Below, one piece after another: positions 11,003 through 20,782 of a stretch of 64,000 bases of DNA (position 1 is its first letter; each line of letters begins with the position of its first letter). A program made the position numbers and the translations under genes. The stretch covers positions 4,712,001 to 4,776,000 of the forward strand of contig OU452211.1 of the NCBI GenBank assembly GCA_911728435.2, written 5' to 3'. This DNA is from Apoderus coryli. Its lineage: Eukaryota > Arthropoda > Insecta > Coleoptera > Attelabidae. Under the pieces are notes generated by a model that saw only the letters and a list, made by a program, of their open reading frames with translations, made no database searches and was not told where the DNA came from.

Positions 11003-11497
11003 ATATAGACGCCATCACCTTACCGGCCGACTGTTGCGTCTTTTCTCGCTTTGGATTCGGTTCGTCGATTGCTGTCGACTCAGCTGACTGTATTTTGGAC
11101 TCTGGTGTGTAATAGTGAAGCCATGTTTCATCCATTGTCACATATCGACGATATAATTCCATTTTATATCGGTTTAACAGCGCCAAACACACCTCTGAAG
11201 TTGAGTTCGTTGTTGGTTTTGGTCGATTGTGAGCTCATGCGGCACCCACTTTGCACAGATCTTTCGCATACCCAAATGTTCGTGCAAATTGGTAAAAATA
11301 CTACCATCTGATATCTTTACAATATCAGATATACATGGGCGTCTAATCTACTAGGATAACTACTAGGATATCCCAAAATTCACCTATTAAAACTTCCATA
11401 TAATAAAAAATTGTAATTATTTTAGTTGATTTTCTAAAAAGAATTTATAACGGCTGGACATATTCTTGGTATGTTGAAAAATGTTTTTAACGATATA

Positions 11498-12552
11498 CAG
11501 GGTGTCCCAAAAAACATTTCCCACCCTTTGGGGGTAAAATCTACGTCCCAAAATACGACAAAAATCACTTATGTCAAAATTATGAAATTATGACCATTTT
11601 GAATATTGAAATTAGACAAATCTTTCACTTGGAATTAATAATTTAAATCTGGTCATCCTTGATAAAAACAAGTTCATGTAAAGAGAATATCTGCATCCTT
11701 ATCATATAAAGCCGATTCAAGAATAGCATCCTGGGGATACTGAGTTGCGTTTGTGATTTTGTAGATTTTTTTTAAATTGCCTCGACGCAAATGAAGACAT
11801 TTTTGAGTGATGAAGCCCATTTTAACCAGCAAGGAGTGTTTAATCAGCACAACTTGCATTGTTGGAATTCCGAAAATCAGCACCAAATTAGAGAATCATA
11901 TAAGCAAGCACACTGGAGCTTAAATGTGTGGCTTTGACTGTTGGGAGATAGGATAATAGAACCACAGTTTCTACCTAGGATACCAAACGCCGAAAACTAT
12001 GCCAATTTTTGCGATAACAGATTACCAACTCTTCTGGAAGAAGTTCCTTTAGTACAGCGGCCAAATATTGTATTTCAACATGATGGTGCACCTGCCCGTT
12101 ATTCTCGAAATGTTTGAGAGATATTGAATCGACGTTTTCTCAACCACTGGATCGATCGTGGAGGACCTATTTCTTGGCCTCCTAGGTTCCCGGATCTCAA
12201 CCCAATAGACTTTTGGCTTTGGGGTTATCTGAAAAATACGGTTTACCATGTCTTACCCAACAGTGAAGATGATGTTATTGTTCGCATTTATGGAGCTTTA
12301 GCACAAATTACAAACGAAGCAATAGGCCGTGTATCACACAATTATTGAATAAAATAGTGAGGATTTCCAACACTAGTTAATAAATAATTTGAATATGATT
12401 TTATTTTCGAAAATTCCTTCATTTTAATATTCAAAATGGTCACAATTTCATAAGGAGACATTTTTCGAAATTTTGACATAAATGATTTTTGTCTTATTTT
12501 TGGTCATAGATTCTACCCTCAAAGGGTGGGGAATGTTTTTTGGGACACCCTG
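11498..12552 (+). mobile_element. Internally deleted Tc1/mariner-superfamily element (DD41D type) with ~130-bp TIRs
   Basis: The ends read CAGGGTGTCCCAAAAAACAT and its complement, with TA at 11496-11497 and 12553-12554 as target duplication. The terminal repeats stay similar for about 130 bp. Length is 1,055 bp, too short for a full transposase plus these repeats. The interior encodes only the catalytic half, with stops, so this is a non-functional deletion derivative. Confidence 0.85.
11795..12348 (+). pseudogene. Transposase catalytic domain, DD41D type (broken)
   Basis: The translation, with stops, reads TFLSDEAHFNQQGVFNQHN (first Asp), then NIVFQHDGAPARYSRNV (second Asp), then HWIDRGGPISWPPRFPDLNP and IDFWLWGYLKN (third Asp, in PIDF). 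Forty-one residues separate D2 and D3, the same spacing as in the intact 370-codon transposases, but sequence identity to them is only moderate, so this is a different family of the same group. Stop codons near 11938 and 12117 inactivate it. The HTH region is missing. Confidence 0.85.
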
Positions 12553-12555
12553 TAT

Positions 12556-14110
12556 ATATAGACAATATCGAAATTACAGTAGCATAAATTTTGTTGCATT
12601 TCCAGACGTATGCTTATTGGAACTTTTTTTCATGAAATTACATTACAATTAACCCCCTTCAATGTTGCCCCCCCTTTTTGAAACACCCCGTATAAATGAA
12701 AAATCGCCGACTGTAAAAAAGACGCGAAATTACACAATTCCCGGTATTAAAATTACAACGCATAAAGCCATTTTGTTGCCAATTTTTAATTGGGAGCCAA
12801 GCAATATATACCATGTAATAAAAGTCAAAGAATAATGCAGCCGAATTACAATAGGAAAGCAATCAATACAGTACAGTGTAAGGTAATTGCAATATTCTGC
12901 TTTCCTCGGTTCACAGTAGTTGAATGCATTACTAATATGTATTCAAGCGGACAATGCCTGCTTGGAATTGGGACTAAACCTACGTATTGCACCAAGTACA
13001 ACTTGTTGCGTTTGAGCTTCCGTTAATATTATTGTAATTGTTGTGCTTTATTGCATGCATATATGGCTTCACCTTTTAGAAATTTAATTATTATAACCTT
13101 AGTAGAGTAGGAGTTTTATTATTATAAAGTTGTTGCAGATGCACCTTACTATTTACCGAGCTTTCGTAATTTATAACTTTCAATAAATCATTTAATTTTT
13201 TGTTCTTAGATTCATTCGCTTTAGGTTTTGAATCAGGTTTTAACAATCTATTTAACCTATTTCAATTTGGAAACGTGTTTGAATTAAACAAAATTCCAAG
13301 CGTAAAGGCTTTGCTGGTGTATCCAATTTTACATAACAACTTCCACATCAATCCAGTAAATCTTTGCTAAGCTGTGTTAAGAGACAAATAACTGATTGAT
13401 GATATTTCTAGGGCTTTATTTTCCCCTGTGTTGAATGAGTAACGCTTATACTGTTAAATCGTTGCGAAATGCGTCTAACGTATCGTATATAGGAGCAAAT
13501 TAATGTGGCTTCGACCTTCTGTTAAGGTGAAGGTTGCTTCTAACATTCGGAGCGTGAATCTGAATAGCGCGAAATCCGCGAGATATCTGATATTATTTTG
13601 GATGTAAGTTTGCTATTTTTCAACTATTTCTCCAAGTTTTTAACATAATTTCCACTATCGCATTAAAACCATTTTTAAAAGGAAATTCCGACAATATAAA
13701 ACCTCATTATTTGCTTCACAACATCGCATTAATCACAAACTGCTATAAGTGAGGTATAATTAGCATTTTTTTCCTAGCTCAACTCGAAAATAAACCGAAA
13801 AAAAATCCCATTAAAAAATTAACGTGACTACACAACAGGTGTTCCCGGGAAAGTATTGATTACTTCCCCGTATATGACCCAAATTGCGTGAAAATATTCA
13901 TAATTGTATATACATTATAATATTTCATAAATATTACCTAGTTACAGGTAATTATTGTGAATTTAATACACCAATAAATATCAATATTGTTTTTAAATTA
14001 ATAATAACGGAATAAACACAGTGATGATACAGGGAGCAGCAAAAGTCACGGATGTTCCTTATTTTGGTGGTTGTAAGTTTAAAATGTAATTGTATATTGT
14101 CACGAGTGCA
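12556..14110. other. No gene seen
   Basis: AT-rich. A transposon-tip-like GAAACACCCCGTATA is at about 12679-12693, 130 bp beyond the previous element. Short open frames at 12790-13026 give no recognisable protein. Confidence 0.4.
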
Positions 14111-14114
14111 GATT

Positions 14115-14515
14115 CCAAAAGAATTCTTCTACTTTCGGTGCCATGTCAGGTCCCCTAATGTTGGCAATTACATTGGCGAGTTGTTAACGGTTTTCTGCTA
14201 ATCCGAATAGTTGTTCCCGAGCCGTGACATCCGCTTCCTTCCAATTCCTCGTCTGCCTTTAATTTTACCCTTCATTATAAGCTAGAGCACGTTGTACCGG
14301 TCTCCTCTAAGAACATCTCCCAGGTATGATATCTTTCGTATCTTAATAGTTTCAAATATTTCACGAACGGCATGTGCTCTATTTTACACTGCTTTGTTGA
14401 TCTGCATAGATGTCCAGGATTCTTCTGTAAAACCACATCTCAAATGCGCTTCTAGACGATTGATCGTAGCAGCCTTTAAGGTCCAGGTCTCAGCTCCATA
14501 CAACAACACGCACCA
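14115..14515 (-). pseudogene. RTE-like non-LTR retrotransposon, C-terminal fragment
   Basis: On the minus strand from 14515 the pieces YGAETWTLKAATINRLEA, MWFYRRILDI, IFETIKIRKISYLGDVLRGD and GKIKGRRGIGRKRMS appear in the expected order across several frameshifts. This order (YG.E.WTL, MW.YRR.L, YLGH..R, GK..G.RG.GR...SW) is the C-terminal part of RTE/BovB-like ORF2, downstream of the RT palm. The copy is fragmentary. Related fragments lie at 49300-49850, 53470-53525 and 54499-54700. Confidence 0.8.
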
Positions 14516-14519
14516 AATA

Positions 14520-14990
14520 CAATAAATAAATTATATTCTTAAGTTCCGTCATCAAATTTTCGTTGAGGTTGGATTCAGGTAAAAAAACCTCGAAGTCAAA
14601 TTTATCTGGTCCACAATAATAGCTATGAATATCACAATTTTTAAATAATTTAAAAAATTAAAACCTCTAAGAACTCGTTAGCTTTACTTATTATAGCCCA
14701 AAGCACTATTGTAATCATGAAAGTCTTTATGAAAAATATGCTTTGTTTTGAAATAAACAATCCTGCGAAATTAATTAAAAAATAATTAAAGTAAGATTTT
14801 GCGTCACAATAAGCAAATCAAAAAGTCTCAGATCATAAAAAAGTTAAACAACGAATTTAATTATTAGTTATACCTTTTCAAGCAATTGTGAGCCAGAAAT
14901 CCTTAATAATCCTATTTATTGGTTCTTATGGACCCTTCTGTATGTTATTAATTATTTGATTCTTCATAATATTTGAAATTTTGAAAAATT
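14520..14990. other. No gene seen
   Basis: AT-rich, no recognisable feature. Confidence 0.4.
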
Positions 14991-14996
14991 AGTTCA

Positions 14997-15110
14997 TTCC
15001 ACTGATGATGGACGTGTAATTCCACTGATGATGGACGTGTAATCCGAAACATGTCTCGCTAGTGTTAAGAAGAAAAATGTTTTAAATTATTTTGTGGAGT
15101 AGGTAGACGA
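14997..15110 (+). repeat. CTGATGAT...CGAAACATGT motif with a tandem 24-bp duplication
   Basis: TCCACTGATGATGGACGTGT occurs twice in direct tandem (14998 and 15022) and the second copy continues into AATCCGAAACATGTCTCGCT. The downstream flank ATTATTTTGTGGAGTAGGT matches the outer arms of 5114-5608. It is a partial copy of the same element end. Confidence 0.7.
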
Positions 15111-15124
15111 GTTTTATTCAGAGC

Positions 15125-17290
15125 TCTAATATTTAATAATTCAATTCGACTTTAGAGCAAGAGCATCTTGTTTCGGCCATTTTGGCAACTGATGCTCAAT
15201 AATTTTATTATTGCTTTTAAAAATGACGTGACATTGTCCCATTTGCAACAATTGAGACGAAAGTAAAAACCAAGGAAACTTTAAAAATAATTAAAGATGC
15301 TGTCATGTTTGTTTTTGTGACAAATTTAAAATTTTAAAAGTGCATAAAGTAGAGTTATATTGAGCGCTTTGTTTAATGGTCGAACTAGCGAATTTTCCGT
15401 CTATAATTAATGAAAGATATTCATACAATTACAACTTTCTACACCACCGGTATCGTAATATCGATTTACTTTTAGGCGTCACTTTCATTTGAACTTAACT
15501 AAGCTAGAAATCTTAATGGATACACTCTAGATGGTGTATTTCGCACTCTAACAAAGCACACAGGTAGGTGATGGCGTAAGCTTCCGGATCTTAGTTCCCA
15601 AATTTGTATAGCGAGTAGGATAAAGCTTTTACTCTATGTGAGTTTCCCCCATGGCAATTCACTAATGCATAAATGCACCTCATGTGGCGAGCCAAATATA
15701 AATTATTTTGGTTTGTTGTGCTTAATTTACGGCTTTAAAGGTAAAGTAGTTAAAAAGTTAGATTTACACGGCCGGGGAAAGAATTATTATGTAGAACGAA
15801 TATTAATATTCTATAGATGAAACAATACCTCTTTTTTATTTATTTGGTTCATAGTAAAGTATATGCTTGGCATGGACTAAAAGCACACCGTTTTCCACGC
15901 CATACCTTGGTGTGACGACGTCATGAAACAGTCTCTAGTCCTTCTTCTGTCGTTGTTGCCGTTTAGTCACATAAAAATGTTTTAATATTAACAAATGAAT
16001 TTTAACCGACACAATATTTAACAAAACCTGTTTGAAGCAACGATTAGTCGTTGGAAAGGCATCTGTAAACTAAGCACATGGTGCTTACACCAACTTTGTC
16101 TGTTATGTTGTAAATTTATTATAAATTTCATGTGAAAAAGACCCATGTTTGTAGTATTCTCAATGTTAATTATACACACTCCAGTTGCATTTTCATCAAC
16201 AGACGTAACATTATTGTTAAAACAAATTATAAAATCATGTCGTGCATTAAGGCGCAAGGTTGTGCAGCGCTAGACACGTAGAAAGTTGATTCTTGACAAA
16301 TGAGGATAATGAAAGATAAACCTTAAATTTGTTTGCCTGAAGTAATAACGGCAAAGTTTACTTGCATATATACTGAGTTGGAAATGTTCTTATTTTGGGT
16401 TTCGAAATTAAAATAATATCACCTTGAGTGGATTTAGGACTAGAATTGCAAAGATTCATTCTATATACAGATACCGATGAGAATTAGTTATGTTTAAGGC
16501 ATTTTGGAAATTTTATGAGGATATGCACAACGACATTATAACCCATCATTTCCCAGGTGTGTCACAAAGTTACAAGGTCGGTTTAATTAGGAAAGTTTGA
16601 GAGAATTTTATTATAAATTGAAATCGGCTTTTAGATTGGGGTTGTCTTTTGTGGTATTTGAGATAATGAATGAAAACTAAAATTTTGAATTTTTGCCTGA
16701 CGGTGTAAACGACTGGTAGTATGATGGTTAATACATTATTAGGGCACTATTATTAGAAGAATTTAATGGAAGTAGAAATAAAATAAAAGCTTCATTTGTT
16801 TTCGAGATATCTACATAACTTTGTATATCTTATGGACGCGATCTTGTTTTGCAAAAGCTTTTTTTGATGTATCACAAGCTTAGCTTATGGTTTAACTTAA
16901 GTAAGATAAAAATAAATTTAAAATAAAAGATAAATGACCACAGTGTACAGCAGCATATCTACAGTTCGATGTCAGAAGAATAAAAAACAGTTCAGTATGT
17001 TGAAGTAGATGTTTATTACTAATAAAATCAATACGTATTGTGTGTATTCGATATTTAGCATGAGCAAAATATAAAATTCAAACCATGGGAATTGAGCCAA
17101 TTTCTATTTTGGATAATCGCATTTTGAACATCTAATAGACACTTGTTATAATATTTTATTATTCATGGTTTGTTTACTATAAATAAGTATGCGAATTTAT
17201 ATAATAAAAAAAACATGTAGAAATTGGGTGGTCCAGAAACATAAAGGGAATCTTTGCCAATACCTCCAGAAACCTAACTCATATCTGACA
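15125..17290. other. No gene recognised
   Basis: AT-rich sequence. Open stretches at 15638-15820 (plus) and 16018-16257 (minus) have no recognisable motifs. No repeat partner inside the window. Confidence 0.35.
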
Positions 17291-17294
17291 TCAA

Positions 17295-17648
17295 CTACAG
17301 ATAGATGTTGTTAGAAATCATCACAGGATCAGTCCAATCGCCTTCGGTGTTTATGTTCATGGAACAGAAATTTATCGCTGAACTTTCATAAGTTTTTTTT
17401 AATAAGAATCCGCATTTCTTCGACATGCAGTAACAAGCAATTTGAAGAATAACCGCACTCACAAATAAAAATATTGCATATTTTTCTTTGGGCAATTTAC
17501 AAAAATATCCATCAACCCTTTGTTGCGTACCAATGTCTTTCACTTTACGTAAATTATAATCAAATAAATTATATATTGAAGCTTTACAACAGAATTGTAG
17601 ATCCAAATTAAACAATTCTCGATGCAGTTTACCGATCTTTGGATTCAT
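17295..17648 (-). CDS. Unassigned 117-codon ORF with one predicted membrane segment
   Basis: The frame is uninterrupted from ATG (17646-17648) to TAG. The composition is protein-like, with nine Cys and mixed charged residues. A hydrophobic stretch, AIFLFVSAVILQIACYCM (about residues 77-94), could span a membrane and is followed by basic SKKCGFLLKK. The preceding Q-R-V-D-G-Y-F-C-K-L-P segment faintly resembles the loop before the last membrane helix of innexins, but I cannot support that call. It could also be one exon of a longer gene, since TTCTCTAAG precedes the ATG. No neighbouring gene helps to assign it. Confidence 0.4.
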   Translation of the reverse strand: MNPKIGKLHRELFNLDLQFCCKASIYNLFDYNLRKVKDIGTQQRVDGYFCKLPKEKYAIFLFVSAVILQIACYCMSKKCGFLLKKTYESSAINFCSMNINTEGDWTDPVMISNNIYL

Positions 17649-17649
17649 C

Positions 17650-18295
17650 TTAGAGAATTCAATGTAGATACTGACGACTCATGGAATCTCCAGAAAGAAG
17701 AGTTTTAGGATCTTATATTCATGTGTTCAAGACCTGAGGCTCAACAATGGCAGGTTTGGTAGCGACAACACTTTCTGCTTTAATTGATAATGATCATGCA
17801 GTATATGTACACGACATATAAAATATTTTTTATGTCTTCCTTTACATGACAAACGAATTTTCCTGCACGCAATATATACAAAATATCAGTACGTGTACGA
17901 CTAATAACGTTTTTTAATTAAAAAAGACACATGACAAATATGTCGTTGTTTATTTAATTTTTTTGTTTTTTTTTTTTGGGAAATAAATGCTAAAATTTAA
18001 CACCAGCTGAAATCAATTTAAAGCAAAACAGTTTTCAGGTTTTTTTTTCTGGATTCCGTTGAACATGGTGTCAGTTTCAATAAATAAAATTAGGTATGTC
18101 CTGCTCTAACATATTGGGACGTTTGTTTGTTCGCTGTACTTTTTCAATATGGAATATTCCAAGCGCAGAAACAATTTAAAAAGCGATATAAATAATAGAC
18201 GCTTTGTTTATGTTTCCGATTGCGTTTGTTATTTTATAAACTTTTCTGGATATAAAGATTGACGGTTTTAACAACTGGATTGCTTCCTAGCTAAC
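17650..18295. other. No gene seen
   Basis: AT-rich with T runs near 17960 and 18040; nothing recognisable. Confidence 0.4.
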
Positions 18296-18299
18296 TAAT

Positions 18300-18475
18300 C
18301 GCAGAATATGTGTCAGAATAGGGTCATTGATTTCTCAATCCAAACATATGACCGTTGGTACTCCACAGGGAAGTGTCTTAGGCCCACTTATATGTGACGG
18401 ATCCATTTGCTAAGTGTTTTATGCTGACGACACTTCGTTGGTGATTGGGTTAGATATTATGTGACTAGCGTCCTA
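18300..18475 (+). pseudogene. Non-LTR reverse transcriptase palm fragment
   Basis: The plus strand encodes MTVGTPQGSVLGPLICD and, after a small gap with a stop, VFYADDTSLVIGLDIM. These are the two hallmark RT boxes: the G.PQGS.LGP turn and the catalytic [FY]ADD. The ~20 residues normally between them are deleted and nothing upstream or downstream is preserved. Confidence 0.85.
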
Positions 18476-18479
18476 TATG

Positions 18480-20240
18480 TTTTAAAAGAACCCAAATATT
18501 CTTATTCGATTCTGATTCGAAAATTGAGGCCGCTAAGCTACACTTATTTTGAGCTATTTTGAGCAGTTCTATCCCCTCTAGCAAAATGGCCATGTCTTTC
18601 TGAAAAAATAAAGTTACTTGTGCAAACTGAAGTTTAGTAAAAGTGTGCTTATCGTACGTGATCTTTACCTTTAAGGAAACACCCTATTACTTAACTCCAA
18701 TGATTGAACAGCATTCCCAAAATCTGCGAACGTTATGTGGCAGTATCAAATTACTCAAATTTTGTTATTATTCCAATTTCATGTTATGTATAGATACAAG
18801 TCTACGTTTTGAAATAGGTCGTGTAACAAGCCATTTATTGATAATTTAATTAATGATTGCTAGCAATTAGCTACAGTATATTTCATTTTGAAGCCAAGTA
18901 TATGTCTATCATTTATAATTTTAATTAAAACGATTGTTGGTAATTGTAATGGAGAACTAGCTAGTTTTCCTCCTCTAGAGTTGGCCTGGGATAATAAATT
19001 TAAGATCATTTAATCAAAACAATCAATATACTTATACAATTCAAACAAATTGCATGAAAATGATACAAATTACAAGTAAAATAAAATAAATACACCCACA
19101 CACATTTCCTACGATAAAGGTCTTAAGAAATCATTCCCCGAATATAACCTGTGAGTAGTTAGAAAGTTGTGTAATTTATTTTTAACATGAATTATGGCTA
19201 ATTCCTTGAATAGCTATGGAAGCTTGTTATACAGTCTGAAGATCAGGAGGAGTTTTTTGCTGACTTCGCAAGTCTAAAATATGAAATCGCCAATAGCTAC
19301 TCATTTATTCGACTGTAATCGTGATTGCTCCCGACATGAGGAGGCAAGATTCGATGTTTCATAAAAAGGCTGAACCTAGTATTTTCTCATAAAGCCACAA
19401 TACACCATAATTTATAGCGAATGAAATAATGCATAAGTACAATTGTCCAAAGTAACTTGATGATTAAGACATTTGACCGTTATCAACACTAAGTTAATGT
19501 TTGATTTGAGAAAAGTTTTTTTTGTCCTATATAGAACCACTCGAGATCCCTCGCTATTGCCTCAGCATTCGTCAGTAAACTGTCGCAATCAAAAATTGAT
19601 TGTTTTGGTTGTACTAAATGCATTAATTACGACATACTGCGAAAGTTTAAGCAAGTATTATTTTACGAATTGCAATATATGACACCACGTATTCCGTAAT
19701 CTTTAAGATAAGTTAGCAGGTTTCAGGTTTGTATCTACCTCAACTTGTATGGCAGGTGCTGGGGGTTGTCCTGTTCCCTACAGAATCAATATTCGTCAGA
19801 TTCAAGCCAGATAGGTCCTATTCCGTAAGCTTTCGCTTCTCCAGTCCTATGCCTCAGTTCATTTCTGAAATAATTATTATCAAAAATATGTGTTGCTATA
19901 CAGAACGAGTCGAACATGGTGTGGAGGAGGGTTTTGTCGTGTTGCCACCTTATATCCAAACTTTTGTATCCATCAAGATCGTGTTAAACCACAAATGGTC
20001 TAATCTTAATATGTATACAAACTTATTCTGTGGAAAGTCAACTAGAGACTTCCAGACTTCTATATTTAATATGCATAGGACCTGTTATGAGTCTTTCCAA
20101 CAATTCCATATAAGATGTATCTAGGGTTGTAGGAGGCATTATGCCAGTTGAAACAAAGTTCACAAACGATGGCCAGACAAGAAGTAGTATTAATTAATTG
20201 GAAAAAGTAAAAATATGTGCTCGTGGTAATTCGCATAGCA
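18480..20240. other. No gene recognised
   Basis: A 131-codon plus-strand open frame at 19729-20124 has no recognisable motif, no splice context that I can support and no repeat partner, so it is not called as a gene. Other open frames at 18643-18849 and 19473-19682 are equally uninformative. Confidence 0.35.
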
Positions 20241-20247
20241 GATGTGT

Positions 20248-20332
20248 AACGAGTGTATCTTAGCGGGTAGCGTGTTGGCTTTGTAATCGGACGGTTGTGG
20301 GATCGACTCCTGCTCTTGCAATTTTTTTTTAA
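20248..20332 (+). ncRNA. tRNA-derived SINE head or tRNA-like pseudogene
   Basis: The sequence has an A-box-like TATCTTAGCGGGTAGCG (20256) and a B-box-like GGATCGACTCC (20299), 3' acceptor-like CTCTTGCA, then a T9 run that would end Pol III transcription. The anticodon loop would be TTTGTAA. The anticodon stem and acceptor stem pair poorly, so this is not a functional tRNA. A related head is at 54745-54802, also followed by GTGCAAT and a T run. Confidence 0.55.
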
Positions 20333-20339
20333 TCTATAA

Positions 20340-20780
20340 TGTTTGAACAAAGTAGTTAGATAATTGGCTTAGTTTAGGATGTTATAATTATTATTATTAA
20401 CAGAGCCTTTACAGAAAGTATGATTTTTTTTCTTATCATTATTATATTTAATATTTAGTTATTGTTAAATAATGAGATATATTATTTAAATAATGAATAA
20501 CTATTTTATTAAATTAGAAGAAATAACTATTTATAATGACAATACTTAAATTAATTTTTTAATTGACAACTTCATAAATATAATAATAACACCATAATAT
20601 ACAATGTGGTTAGGCGCCAAGATTAAAAATAAAATAATTATAATTTAATTATTTTAACAGTTATACCTATGTACAGAATAACAATTAACTTTATATACAA
20701 ACATAAAGCAAACAGTGACTCTAGGTCTAAGCTGTTATACTATAAATACAGCGCAGAGTTTTCGATCCTGTTGGTATATA
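20340..20780. other. Very AT-rich, no gene
   Basis: Mostly A/T with repeated AATAATTAT-like stretches; no coding potential. Confidence 0.45.
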
Positions 20781-20782
20781 TA

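Larger units (their letters stand above)
9650..11320 (-). mobile_element. Mariner element (DD34D), split by a solo-LTR-like insertion
   Basis: Two minus-strand pieces of one transposase flank an insertion. The upstream piece (11310-11003) has RYVTMDETWLHYYTPES, the first catalytic Asp block, and runs to SAGKVMAS. The downstream piece (10081-9680) resumes at VFWDANEIIFIDYLQKG and carries LFHQDNAPCHKS and YSPDLASSD. The second and third Asp are 34 residues apart, the mariner signature. The C-terminal end (9680-9750) is out of frame and can be followed to a YVE-like end. Several frameshifts and a truncated N-terminus make it a dead copy. The junction KVMAS|VFWDA is continuous in mariners, which places the insertion exactly. 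Confidence 0.85.

Noticed and set aside
19729..20124. 131-codon open frame on the plus strand
   Set aside because: No recognisable motif, splice context or compositional shift; chance open frames of this length are expected in 64 kb.
20248..20320. Functional tRNA-Thr (TGT anticodon)
   Set aside because: Anticodon and acceptor stems have several mismatches; better explained as a SINE head or tRNA pseudogene.
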